From Parapedobacter pyrenivorans (GTDB taxonomy: Bacteria; Bacteroidota; Bacteroidia; Sphingobacteriales; Sphingobacteriaceae), in contig NZ_BMER01000001.1 of assembly GCF_014636865.1 (NCBI RefSeq), forward strand, positions 1 through 64,000: a DNA stretch of 64,000 nucleotides. Direction: 5' to 3'. Below the pieces are notes generated by a model that was given only the letters and a program-made list of their open reading frames with translations, ran no database searches and was not told the DNA's origin. A program made the position numbers and the translations under genes. Of the stretch, positions 15,690-24,864 are shown in pieces (the first letter of the stretch is position 1; each line of letters opens with the position of its first letter).

Positions 15690-17603
15690 TCAAATGTCTT
15701 TATCGCCTGATGAAGTGGTCAGCACCGCTTTCTGTTTGTCTGCTTGGTAAACTTGTTTACAGAATTCCACATAGTCACCGTACCGCCCGGCTGCAAAGCG
15801 TCTGCTGTTCATCTGTTGCTTGCGGTGGTAGGTGATGGTATTCCCTGTGTAGGTAAACGTAGCGGAATAGGTTCCAAAATCCGTCGTTATGGCTACAGCC
15901 GCTGGCAGGTGCGCAACCTGATAACCGGATGGCAGTTCGTATACAACCTCATCTTCATCCGTATACTGGAATTCCAATTTGAAGTCTGTTTTCCGGTTTG
16001 GCAGTGTGGTAGGAATGTGCTCCCGCCGGTTTAACAGGTTGAGCGTAAGGAAGAGCCTGTCGCCGCCTTTACTGATCAATTGATTGGAGGTGAGATTGAT
16101 TTCTTCAGTAATCACCGGTTTCTGTTTATCGGCCTGTACATAGCGGTATTCACCTAGCGACATACCCGGTATGCCAAGGCCTTCTACCATCCGCTTGCGT
16201 TGCTCAACAGGCTCTGTAAGCATCATGCCCAGCGCCCCTTCAAACTGCGCATGGCCGTACGCCGTGGTAATGTGCACGGTGGCCCCAGTCTGCTCATCAA
16301 GCCGCACTTGGATGTGCCTTCGTTGGAAATTATCCTCGGCGGTATATTCCGGCGTTGCGGCAAGCTCCCCGCCTCCAGCCGTGACCAACAGAACCGGCCG
16401 GCCGGCATTGCTGCTTCCAACATAACCCATCGGATAATGCGGGCTGGTGCACTCTAAAAAAAGTGTATCGTTGGCAGTGGGCACACAAAGGATCATGTGG
16501 TTTGCCTGGCCGACACTGGCATACCGTGGATTGAGGCCGGGCCGCCCGCTGGCAATCATGACCAAATGGGATTCAATACCTGCTTGCTGCAACATGCCTT
16601 TCATGTAGTTGGATAGCCCCTTGCAGTCGCCGTATCCTACTTGGGCAACCTTTTCGGCGGCAATAGGTCTAAACCCACCGATACCTAACTGGACACTTAC
16701 ATAACGCGTGTTTTCCTGCAGGTAGTCGTATAGCCGCATAATTTTGTCGCGATCTGTCGGCGCATCCTTGATTAATGCCTGTATCCGTGCCTTATCGGCA
16801 GGCGAGAGTACGTCCGTTCCTTCACTCAGCGAGTAGGCCCATGCTCCGAGTTCGTTCCAATTGCCCATCCTGCCTGTCGATTTGTCGTATTCGAATGCGG
16901 TGGGCGATAACGTGACCCAAGGCACCAAGTTGTCTAAGCCCGCGGACAACGGTTCGTGTGCAAACGCCGGTAATTGTGTGGATGACCATGTCAGGACCTT
17001 TTTTCCGTTCACAATCGCGGAATCACTAACTGCCACGTTTGCCTGCAATTGCTTAAAGGCATATGATGGATCACAACGCAACGTGAAGGTGGACGCCTCA
17101 ACGGCCATCTCGAAACTGGAGATGGGACGCCACGATGGCAAGGTGAGAAACCCGTCAAATTCCTGCACATAACTGTATTCGATGGTGTACGGATAGTTCG
17201 TGCTCAGGAACCGGAGGTACTTGACCCGCGTATCTTCATAGATTGAGTAGTCAGCTACCAAGCTTTGGTCTTCAATATCGGCCTTCTTATACTTCCGGAC
17301 AGGGGATCCGGCGGCATCGTACAACGTGGCTTTGATATCCGAAACCGGTGAGAACCGGTCGTACACCACCGCCATCTCCGCGTGCCGATCGCCTGCCTTA
17401 TTCAGCACCGTGAGCACTAACTTATAAACAAGCCGCCCCTTCTTTAGTCCCTCCACCTCAAACACTTGGTTTTCTTGCCTTACCACTACTGCTGCGTCTT
17501 TCCGCAGCATTTCGGGTATTGAACTGACATCATAGGACTGTGCACCGGCTATACCAATGGCACAGACCATCACGGCGATTAACGACCAAAGTTGATTTCT
17601 CAT
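15690..17603 (-). CDS. DUF3857/transglutaminase-like exported protein (complete catalytic motif)
   Basis: 637 residues with a signal peptide (cleavage after IAGAQ). The N-terminal DUF3857 beta-sandwich (~40-225) precedes a transglutaminase-like papain-fold domain: YVSVQLGIGGFRP, then YGDCKGLSNYM with the nucleophile cysteine, a histidine in VGQANHMILC and an aspartate/glutamate region in FLECTSPHYP. The C-terminal ~200 residues form a further beta-rich domain. Such proteins are periplasmic, and enzymatic roles are unproven. Its ATG is 1 bp from the stop of the upstream DUF3857 gene, so the two are co-translated. Confidence 0.85.
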   Translation of the reverse strand: MRNQLWSLIAVMVCAIGIAGAQSYDVSSIPEMLRKDAAVVVRQENQVFEVEGLKKGRLVYKLVLTVLNKAGDRHAEMAVVYDRFSPVSDIKATLYDAAGSPVRKYKKADIEDQSLVADYSIYEDTRVKYLRFLSTNYPYTIEYSYVQEFDGFLTLPSWRPISSFEMAVEASTFTLRCDPSYAFKQLQANVAVSDSAIVNGKKVLTWSSTQLPAFAHEPLSAGLDNLVPWVTLSPTAFEYDKSTGRMGNWNELGAWAYSLSEGTDVLSPADKARIQALIKDAPTDRDKIMRLYDYLQENTRYVSVQLGIGGFRPIAAEKVAQVGYGDCKGLSNYMKGMLQQAGIESHLVMIASGRPGLNPRYASVGQANHMILCVPTANDTLFLECTSPHYPMGYVGSSNAGRPVLLVTAGGGELAATPEYTAEDNFQRRHIQVRLDEQTGATVHITTAYGHAQFEGALGMMLTEPVEQRKRMVEGLGIPGMSLGEYRYVQADKQKPVITEEINLTSNQLISKGGDRLFLTLNLLNRREHIPTTLPNRKTDFKLEFQYTDEDEVVYELPSGYQVAHLPAAVAITTDFGTYSATFTYTGNTITYHRKQQMNSRRFAAGRYGDYVEFCKQVYQADKQKAVLTTSSGDKDI

Positions 17604-17604
17604 G

Positions 17605-19614
17605 CTAGTTTTTCTTGAAAACGATCTGTTCGGCCTGACGTTCCACTACAATTTTAAATAATTCGCGCAGCTCGTGGTATTCCTCAGGCGTATATACCGG
17701 TTTGGTGAGGCTGATTGTACTCATCACCAATAATTGCTTGCCTTCGCCAATGAGGCTGATGCGGAAACTGCCGCGCTCCTCCGGCAAGACGTATAAGACG
17801 CCCTTCGGCAACTGCTCTACGGCATAGTTCTCCGGGAAATTAACCAGCATACGGTACGTCTCCTTCATCGGGTACCCCATATCCACCGGAAAATTACGCG
17901 CCTCATGTTTGAAGGGATTTTCTTTGGTACGTTCAAAAAGCAAGGGGGAGAAATAAACAAGGTCGCCGGATTCTTCTACATGATCTTCAATGACGATATC
18001 CATGGATTCGATAAACGGCAGGTTTAACGTGTCTAAATTTTTAAAGCTACAGGATGATACCGTGAGACCGGGCTTATCCTCGCAATAGTCTTTGATGTAG
18101 TCGGTATCGCCATTAAACAGACGGTAACCACTACGCCTGCGCCAGCCTTCATAGCCTAAGGTAGAATAGACCAACTTGCCATGCAAGGTATTATCCTCTT
18201 CTAATGACAATATGTAATTGTACCGGCTCTCCCCGGAAAAGGTGGGCGATGTCGATATCCACTGTCCTTCTTCGTGCGCGAGGTCACATAGGAAACCCTG
18301 GCGGGAAAGATTCGAAAAAGTGAGCATTCCCATAGGCAGGTCTAGATCGGTCGCATCAAGCAAATATGAAGTATCACCTACTAGGGCAAGCGCTACGACA
18401 TTATTGAACTTGGAAATGATGGGATATCCGGGATGGGCTCCGTTAGATCGCGTGCTCACCAATACCGGATAGGCTGAAATCCCTGCTTCCTGCAATAGGC
18501 CGACCAATGCAAGGTTGATGTCGGCCGAATTGCCTGTTTTTTTCTCAAATAGTTGTTTTGGGTTGGTGTAGGTGGTGTAGCGCCAATACGATTTATCCCA
18601 CTTTACCTGGGATTGAACAAAATGATAAATGCGCTCAACGGCTGCCAGGGTGTCGCCATCGTTTAAGCGTAGCAGATCCGGTGTCAACGAACGGATATAA
18701 CCGCGCTTGGCCATGTATTTGCCAAAATTTTCGTCGGCCTTCAACGCTTGGATGATTTTGGGCCATGTGCCTGTATAATCACGGTACATATCGTTGGGGA
18801 AATGTGTACCCTGTAATTCGAATTCAACTTGCGCCCGGTAATCATCAAGCGTGGTTACGAAGGGTTCATCTTTTAGTGCGGGTATATTTTCGGCCACGAA
18901 GCGCGTATTTTGCGCCATGGAGCTTACCCCTGGCACATAGGTGGCATTGACAGTGGTAGTAGGCCCGCGCTTGACCAGTTCCTCGCCATTGAGATTCACT
19001 TTGTACTGGAAAAACTCGGGTATGGAAACGGTATATTCCGACCACAAGGCGGGTAAATCGCTTTGGAATCGCCATCCGCGTAACGTGAAAATCAGATCTG
19101 ACTCGATTCGGTAAAAAAACTCGACGATTGACCCTTCCTTTACATTGGGTAAAGCCATCTTCCGCAATACAAAATCCTTATCGAATGTCTCGGAAAACTC
19201 CGCGTCTTTTTTCGGTTTGGTTACGACGACTTTATCGCCCACCAAATTATAGGTAGCTCCTTGCATGGAGCTGATCCGCTCTTTACCGGAGCTTGAACTT
19301 CCCTTGAATACTGGCACTTCGAGATTCCCCAGATCGAGCCCGTTCTTGTTTAGCACCTTATAACGTACATGACGCTCGAATACATAAACAAACCCGTTAT
19401 TGTCAAGCCGGAAATCGCAGGATCCCACATCAAATAACGTTAGCCCGGTAGCCCCGGTATCTGCGGCAAAAGGGATAAGGGCAAATTCCGAAGGCTGTAC
19501 CTTACCGAATTTAAATTCGCGTTTCATGCCGTCCTTGTCCTGTGCATTGGCAGGTAGTACAACTAGGAAAAAAATGCACATCGCACCTAGGTTGAGGAGT
19601 GTTTTAGGTATCAT
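17605..19614 (-). CDS. DUF3857 exported protein with altered transglutaminase site
   Basis: 669 residues with a signal peptide (MIPKTLLNLGAMCIFFLVVL, cleavage after ANA). DUF3857 domain, then a transglutaminase-like domain where the expected cysteine is serine: KKTGNSADINLALVGLLQEA, followed by ISAYPVLVSTRSNG and the usual FNNVVALALVGDTSYLLDATD. A Ser/Thr at the nucleophile position should abolish thiol chemistry, so this copy is probably non-catalytic, a trait that may be general for its subfamily. It is adjacent to a paralogue with an intact GDCKG motif. The start at 19614 follows a 330-bp intergenic region. Confidence 0.8.
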   Translation of the reverse strand: MIPKTLLNLGAMCIFFLVVLPANAQDKDGMKREFKFGKVQPSEFALIPFAADTGATGLTLFDVGSCDFRLDNNGFVYVFERHVRYKVLNKNGLDLGNLEVPVFKGSSSSGKERISSMQGATYNLVGDKVVVTKPKKDAEFSETFDKDFVLRKMALPNVKEGSIVEFFYRIESDLIFTLRGWRFQSDLPALWSEYTVSIPEFFQYKVNLNGEELVKRGPTTTVNATYVPGVSSMAQNTRFVAENIPALKDEPFVTTLDDYRAQVEFELQGTHFPNDMYRDYTGTWPKIIQALKADENFGKYMAKRGYIRSLTPDLLRLNDGDTLAAVERIYHFVQSQVKWDKSYWRYTTYTNPKQLFEKKTGNSADINLALVGLLQEAGISAYPVLVSTRSNGAHPGYPIISKFNNVVALALVGDTSYLLDATDLDLPMGMLTFSNLSRQGFLCDLAHEEGQWISTSPTFSGESRYNYILSLEEDNTLHGKLVYSTLGYEGWRRRSGYRLFNGDTDYIKDYCEDKPGLTVSSCSFKNLDTLNLPFIESMDIVIEDHVEESGDLVYFSPLLFERTKENPFKHEARNFPVDMGYPMKETYRMLVNFPENYAVEQLPKGVLYVLPEERGSFRISLIGEGKQLLVMSTISLTKPVYTPEEYHELRELFKIVVERQAEQIVFKKN

Positions 19615-19946
19615 AACTGGTTAATGTTTTAACAAATATACTTCAAACTTTCTTGAAAAACCAAAAACCCGATTTTTTCCAGGTCACCCGCATTTATTTT
19701 TAAGGATGGCATTAAAGTTTGCATTGAATAGAAGGAAAATCTGACTACCTATCTGACCACCCGAGGTAACCTTGAAAATCGTAACTTGAATACGGTCGCT
19801 ACAGGCATGGATAATCTTGAGCGTTCCGCGTCCCCATGCGTCGGCACGGTATACGGATTCACCTTGATTGCTGAACGCGGCTAACACTTCGTGTCGGTGA
19901 CAGTAGCACAATTTGAGTAACTTTGCCGAAATCATAATCTAAGAAA
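19615..19946. promoter_or_regulatory. intergenic region with GH76 promoter element
   Basis: 332 bp between divergent genes. On the plus strand TAACTTTG (19918-19925) fits the -7 box of a Bacteroidota promoter, 21 bp before the GH76 ATG; I see no good -33 TTTG. A minus-strand frame crosses this region (19684-19935) but its N-terminal part runs through the promoter and I do not accept it as a gene. Nothing else stands out. Confidence 0.4.
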
Positions 19947-21158
19947 ATGAAAAAAGTTTTATTTGTTGCCTGTACGTTGAGTTTTTGTATTTCCCTGCAA
20001 GGAAAAACAAACAGTAACGGTGTGATTAGTACAGAAAAAGATGCCGCATTCTGGAGCCGGATGGCTGACGGCATGACCCAAGCCCTGATCAAGCATTTCT
20101 GGGGAGCAAATTTCGAAGGGCACCCGGAACGATATTATTTTAATTACGGAAGCGACCTGTCCAATATGACTACCAATCACTATTGGCCGCAGGCCCATGC
20201 CATGGATGTTATTGTAGACGCTTATAGTCGGACATCTGAAAAGCAATACCTTAATTTCTATCCTTTGTGGTGGAAAGGGGCTCCTGCCTACAATTTTTCG
20301 GGGAAAGAAATTGATCCCTGGTGGAATGAGTTTGTCGACGATATGGAATGGATGGCGCTCACCCAACTACGCATGTTTGAAACAACCCAGCGTGAAGAAT
20401 ATTTCCTGAAAGCCAAACAACTATACAACGATTGGATATGGCCGACTTGGGGCCCCGAGAAGGAAGAACCCTGGAAAGGTGGCATCACCTGGAAAACAGA
20501 TGTCAAGAAATCAAAAAATGCCTGTTCCAACGGACCGGCCGCCATTATCGCTGCACGGATCTATACGATGTACGACGAGATTATCGAACCCGGGAAGAAA
20601 CCCAAGCAAGCTTACCTGGATGAAGCGATCAAAATCTACACGTGGTTAAGGGATCATCTATACGACCCCGCTACAGGAAAGGTGTTTGATAATATGAATG
20701 CAAAAGGGGATATCAGCCCTGCGGTTTATACGTATAATGTGGGAACATTCCTCGGTGCCGCGCATGAACTGTACAAAATTACCGGGGACAAACAATATTT
20801 ATCAGAGGCAATCAAGGCAGCGAATTATGCCATCGACAAAATGTCTACCAATCAGGGTGTCTTAAGCGATGCAACCACCGGGGACGGGGGATTATTCCAC
20901 GGCATATTCTTCCGGTACTTTGTCAAGCTGATCAATGATCCTGATCTGGATGATGCTACACGAAAGAAATTCCATGATTATATTACCCATTGTGCAACCG
21001 TTATGGCGGAACATGGCGTAAACCAGGAAACGATGCTTTATGCCGGCACTTGGTGGCAGGCTCCTGTTTCTACAAAGGATGTATCCCTTACCCCGCATCT
21101 TTCCGGTTGTATGTTAATGGAGGCCATGTGCATTTTGGAGCCGCTGCCTTCAAAATAA
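19947..21158 (+). CDS. glycoside hydrolase family 76 (alpha-1,6-mannanase-like)
   Basis: 403 residues, typical GH76 length, with a signal peptide (MKKVLFVACTLSFCISLQG). The (alpha/alpha)6 barrel carries the paired catalytic aspartates in FVDDMEWMAL (~residues 130-138). Other family pieces are HYWPQAHAMDVIVDAY near 70, the aromatic WKGGITWK and the Asn/Gly-rich YTYNVGTFLGAA. GH76 enzymes cut alpha-1,6-mannan backbones, as in fungal cell-wall mannan or bacterial lipoarabinomannan-like polymers. It is convergent with the AGE gene that ends the SusCD operon, so it may supply mannose-type substrate to that operon (inference). Confidence 0.85.
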   Translation: MKKVLFVACTLSFCISLQGKTNSNGVISTEKDAAFWSRMADGMTQALIKHFWGANFEGHPERYYFNYGSDLSNMTTNHYWPQAHAMDVIVDAYSRTSEKQYLNFYPLWWKGAPAYNFSGKEIDPWWNEFVDDMEWMALTQLRMFETTQREEYFLKAKQLYNDWIWPTWGPEKEEPWKGGITWKTDVKKSKNACSNGPAAIIAARIYTMYDEIIEPGKKPKQAYLDEAIKIYTWLRDHLYDPATGKVFDNMNAKGDISPAVYTYNVGTFLGAAHELYKITGDKQYLSEAIKAANYAIDKMSTNQGVLSDATTGDGGLFHGIFFRYFVKLINDPDLDDATRKKFHDYITHCATVMAEHGVNQETMLYAGTWWQAPVSTKDVSLTPHLSGCMLMEAMCILEPLPSK

Positions 21159-21207
21159 AAACGCTCAATGTGAAAGTCTGTCTCGAAAAGACCGGCCAAA
21201 AACAAAG

Positions 21208-21276
21208 CCCCGAAACGGGGAGAATTAAATAGACAATGATCACCAAAAAGAAACCCGTTACCTTTCAGGTAACGGG
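21208..21276 (-). terminator. terminator hairpins between the GH76 and AGE genes
   Basis: CCCGTTACCT (21254-21263) and AGGTAACGGG (21267-21276) form a perfect 10-bp stem with a 3-base loop; on the minus strand it is followed by TTTCTTTTT, a terminator for the AGE operon. A second hairpin, CCCCG (21208-21212) with CGGGG (21216-21220), is followed on the minus strand by CTTTGTTTTT and could act as a backup. Confidence 0.75.
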
Positions 21277-21383
21277 AATCCGCCCCAATGGGATTAGGGG
21301 CTATCAACCTAAACCTATCCTAGTAACGGGAAAGCGAAACGTTTATTTCGTCAGTGTCCAAATTTTTCCCGAAGTTTCCCTAC

Positions 21384-22592
21384 TTATACGTTGCGACCGG
21401 ACAACCGGTCTTTTTCAAACTGATCAATCATCCACCAACAAAACCACTCTTGCCTGGGCAAGTGGAATGGCCCCTTAAACAAATTCCCTTTGGCAGACTG
21501 CGCGGGTGTCCCGTCGCGGTGCAGATAACCGAACCATTCGCCGTCTGATTTGTCGTGAAAATGGGCGTATGCATATTGATGCACCTGTTCGTGCATCTTT
21601 GCATATTTTTCATCCTTCGTCAGCAAATAGGCAAGTAAGGCGGCTATTATCAGCTCGTTATGCGGCCACCAAAATTTCATGTCGTGGTAATATTCCTGCA
21701 CGGGCTTATTGAAAACATCCTTGAAATAATAAATGCCTCCGTACTCCTTATCCCAGGCACGCTCCCACATATAGTCTATTATGCGGGTACCAAGGTGGAT
21801 CAGCCGCTTGTCATTACCCAGATGCCTTGCTTGATTCAGTATGAACCAAGCAGCCTCGATGGCATGGCCGGGCAAAAAGGTGCGACCGTCGATGTGGTCA
21901 ATGATACGCCCATCTGGTGCTACCTGTTCCATTACGCAGCGAAGGTCGTCTTTAACGAAGTCCCGTTCGATTTCGTCAATCCATTTCATAATATACATAT
22001 CGCATCTTGGATCCCCTATCGTGTCGCGCAACTGCTGTGCTGTATTGATAAGGATCATCGGTACGCCAATTCCTTTTGCCGGCCTTACACTTGTAAATTT
22101 CGGCTCCAACAAACCGGGATTTTGGGCATACTCGATACATTTGCCGAAAAGATCGCGCGCCTTCTGGCCAATCCGGGTATCCCCGCTGGCCTTGGCATAG
22201 GCGGCGTACCCGATCACTGCAAATGTTTCTGAGAAAAAATAACGCCGCTTTCTGATGGGCCTTCCATCACGGGTAAGGTGGAAAAACATCCGACCATCCA
22301 CGTCAAAACCGTGTTTTTCAAGGAAATCAACCCCCTTTTTCGCTCCCGCTAGCCATTCACCCTTCTTTTCTACGGTGTTGTATAAGGTAGCCAGCAACCA
22401 GGCAAACCGGCCTTGTATCCATACCGCTTTATCGTCGTCTATCAACGAGCCGTCGCGATCGCGCATGAGTAGGTAGCCGCCATGGATGTCATCGATGGAG
22501 CGTGGAAACCAGAAGGGCAGCGTATCCTCCAATAATTGCCGTTGGTAGAAAGTTTTTAGGTTGGAAAGTTCAAGTGCGGTATATCCTGACAT
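21384..22592 (-). CDS. AGE-family sugar 2-epimerase/isomerase
   Basis: 402 residues, the length of N-acylglucosamine 2-epimerase superfamily enzymes ((alpha/alpha)6 barrel, cytoplasmic, no signal peptide). Active-site histidines are visible in FLPGHAIEAAWFIL and FWWPHNELIIAAL. Members interconvert GlcNAc and ManNAc, mannose and fructose, or epimerise the reducing end of oligosaccharides. Which reaction applies here is unclear, but a GH76 mannanase next door makes mannose or manno-oligosaccharide reasonable, and an amidase-like neighbour makes an N-acyl sugar possible. It is the last gene of the operon after a 95-bp gap. Confidence 0.85.
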   Translation of the reverse strand: MSGYTALELSNLKTFYQRQLLEDTLPFWFPRSIDDIHGGYLLMRDRDGSLIDDDKAVWIQGRFAWLLATLYNTVEKKGEWLAGAKKGVDFLEKHGFDVDGRMFFHLTRDGRPIRKRRYFFSETFAVIGYAAYAKASGDTRIGQKARDLFGKCIEYAQNPGLLEPKFTSVRPAKGIGVPMILINTAQQLRDTIGDPRCDMYIMKWIDEIERDFVKDDLRCVMEQVAPDGRIIDHIDGRTFLPGHAIEAAWFILNQARHLGNDKRLIHLGTRIIDYMWERAWDKEYGGIYYFKDVFNKPVQEYYHDMKFWWPHNELIIAALLAYLLTKDEKYAKMHEQVHQYAYAHFHDKSDGEWFGYLHRDGTPAQSAKGNLFKGPFHLPRQEWFCWWMIDQFEKDRLSGRNV

Positions 22593-22687
22593 TTTACGAG
22601 TTTTTTTGTTCCATTATTGTTTGGCAGTGACATAGCAGCCTACGCTATGAGTATACGGACTGCCCGGTCTGTAAGTTAACATGCAAA

Positions 22688-24841
22688 TTATTGGCGCATC
22701 ATCTGATCAATAATCGCTTTTCCATTATCCGATACGGCAGGACGTTGCGCGATGTCCCACAGCGATTCGTCGCGCTCAAGCTGGGCTTGGGTCGTTACGA
22801 TCCAGCTCTGAATCCAACCGGTGAGTGTACACCATGCGCCCCAGCCCCAATCCGAATTGGAGGCCCAATAGTCCCACCGGCTATAATCGAATGCACGGAA
22901 CCAGGCCCCGTCGAGATCGGGGTGACGGTCGCTCTTCACCTGTATACGCAGCAGGAAGTCAGCAAGCTTGGCCGTGGCTTCCGCATAGCGCTCGTTGCCA
23001 GTTGCCTTGGCGGCTTCATTCATGCCAAACACGACAAAATTGCACGTGTAAAGCATACAGGCGATATCTTCTCCATTCTTAAAAATGAGTGAGCTTTCGT
23101 CCGTGCCGTAGTCTTCGTTTTTGGTCAGCATTCTAAAGTGGCCCTTTCCTTTGCCAATCTCTTCCTGCAGTGCACCACTTTCGTCTTGATAACGTAACAC
23201 TTCCTGGAACATATGATCAAGCCATTCCCGGTGTTCATCCGTATCCGCTACGCGCACGAGCCATGCCAGCGGCAATAGCATCCGGACCCGTTGGGTTTGC
23301 ATACTACTGCCCCATAGCCACTGTTCTGGATAGGCCTTCATGGTTGCGCTTATGGCGGCTTTGGTGCGGGTTAATAGCGGTTCATAGCCGGTATGGGCGT
23401 ACAACCACAGGTAACAGGCCCACATCCACGACTCGAAATGGGGCTGCAGATATGTGAGATCGCGATTATGATAATACGGCCATCCGTTTTTGATGATGTC
23501 TTCCTCACTTAGTCGCTCTCCACGGAAACCTTGCTTGCCCGTTGTACGGAAATTGGCCATGATGGCCTCGGTAATCTCTTGATTCCACTTGTCGGTATTT
23601 AAATAAGATGAGGCCGCAATCATACCCAATATAGCGCGCGCATTGTCGTCCCCGTAAAATACGCCTGGATGCGTGGTAGACCAGCCGATATGGCCATAGG
23701 CCGCACTTTGTGGATTGGCCTTCTCTCCGGCCCGCATGTTGGAGGTACTAAACACGTAATCGATGAGGTTCGTAGCGTATTGGCTATAGCGATCATTATC
23801 GAGAACACTACCGGCTGCCGCCAAGGCCATGGCTGCCTCGCCCTGTACATCGGCACGCATCCAATATCGGTAATCCTGCGATCCATCTTCACGGATAATG
23901 GATGCGTGCCCTTCCAGGATACCCATGCTGCCGTCCCCGTTCGGTGCATCTTCTGGTAGGGGCGGTCCGAACGGTTCGGTACCGTCCCCTTGATACTTGA
24001 GCCAATGGGATTCCCAACTCGGGTGTACAAAAAAGTGGCCTTTCCAAAACCAGTCTACACCCCGTCGTATACTATGTATGCGAGCCGTGTCGGGCAACTG
24101 GTCGGTGCGCGAATAGGCTGGCCGTACATCGATTGGCCACTCGCTGAAAGCAAATGCGGGCTCATCGAGCAGGTGCGACATCATACCGGTCCACAATTGC
24201 CTGATCGACGCCGCCGGGCCGTATCTGCCGGTGATGAAATGGCTTAATCCGGTCGTTGCCACCATTACACCGCTTTCTTCAAACAGAACGGGGTAAGTTT
24301 TCGTATTTGCCAGACCGAATTCGGCGTGGTCCATGCCCACTACGCGGGCGAGTACGACAGAAGGGTTATCCGCTTCGACCGCCAGCACATGGCTCCCGTG
24401 GATACCGATGATGGCTCCTGTATCGAGTTGATTGCCGAAAATCGGCGCAGTGATGACACCTCTTTCTAACTGCGTGCTTGTGGCCGTATCGGGAATCGAT
24501 AGGCCTGCGAACGTGCTGGGGTATTCTACAAATACCCGTAATTGTTTCTGCTGGATCTTGGTCAATAATTCACCGGTGATCTCGAGTGTCGGATCTAACG
24601 CCGGATAGGTGCGGGCGAGCAGCAAGACGGAACTCCCTTCCGGAGCGCTTTCAATGGCGTCGGCAGGGGTTTCGCTGGGTTGGATGGCTACGCCCGATGA
24701 ACGGAGTACTTGCAACAAATCTCCTTGTTCGTCACCATAGTACCAAACCGCTGCGCGTTCATTTTGGCAACCTGAAAATGCAGAAACCATCAGTACGGCC
24801 AGTAGGAGGCCGGTGAGGTAATTGAATGTCATTTTTTTCAT
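22688..24841 (-). CDS. two-domain lipoprotein, probable (alpha/alpha) toroid glycan enzyme
   Basis: 717 residues with a lipoprotein signal (LMVSAFSGCQNE; cysteine at ~25). The N-terminal ~240 residues look like a Rossmann or glutamine-amidotransferase-like fold (VLLLARTY, LRVFVEYPSTFAG, GRYGPAASIRQLW). The rest is Trp/Tyr-rich and helical, with regularly spaced WxxxxxWLY and GYxxL segments, and looks like an (alpha/alpha)6 barrel as in many glycoside hydrolases and polysaccharide lyases. I cannot name a family. Its place between the ceramidase-like hydrolase and the AGE epimerase suggests a surface enzyme releasing the substrate imported by the locus (inference). Confidence 0.55.
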   Translation of the reverse strand: MKKMTFNYLTGLLLAVLMVSAFSGCQNERAAVWYYGDEQGDLLQVLRSSGVAIQPSETPADAIESAPEGSSVLLLARTYPALDPTLEITGELLTKIQQKQLRVFVEYPSTFAGLSIPDTATSTQLERGVITAPIFGNQLDTGAIIGIHGSHVLAVEADNPSVVLARVVGMDHAEFGLANTKTYPVLFEESGVMVATTGLSHFITGRYGPAASIRQLWTGMMSHLLDEPAFAFSEWPIDVRPAYSRTDQLPDTARIHSIRRGVDWFWKGHFFVHPSWESHWLKYQGDGTEPFGPPLPEDAPNGDGSMGILEGHASIIREDGSQDYRYWMRADVQGEAAMALAAAGSVLDNDRYSQYATNLIDYVFSTSNMRAGEKANPQSAAYGHIGWSTTHPGVFYGDDNARAILGMIAASSYLNTDKWNQEITEAIMANFRTTGKQGFRGERLSEEDIIKNGWPYYHNRDLTYLQPHFESWMWACYLWLYAHTGYEPLLTRTKAAISATMKAYPEQWLWGSSMQTQRVRMLLPLAWLVRVADTDEHREWLDHMFQEVLRYQDESGALQEEIGKGKGHFRMLTKNEDYGTDESSLIFKNGEDIACMLYTCNFVVFGMNEAAKATGNERYAEATAKLADFLLRIQVKSDRHPDLDGAWFRAFDYSRWDYWASNSDWGWGAWCTLTGWIQSWIVTTQAQLERDESLWDIAQRPAVSDNGKAIIDQMMRQ

Positions 24842-24864
24842 TGTCGTGTTTTTAAAGTGCGTAA

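Noticed and set aside
19684-19935. 83-codon minus-strand frame upstream of GH76
   Set aside because: Its N-terminal part runs through the GH76 promoter and has no family likeness; the C-terminal part could be a decayed fragment but is too weak to call.
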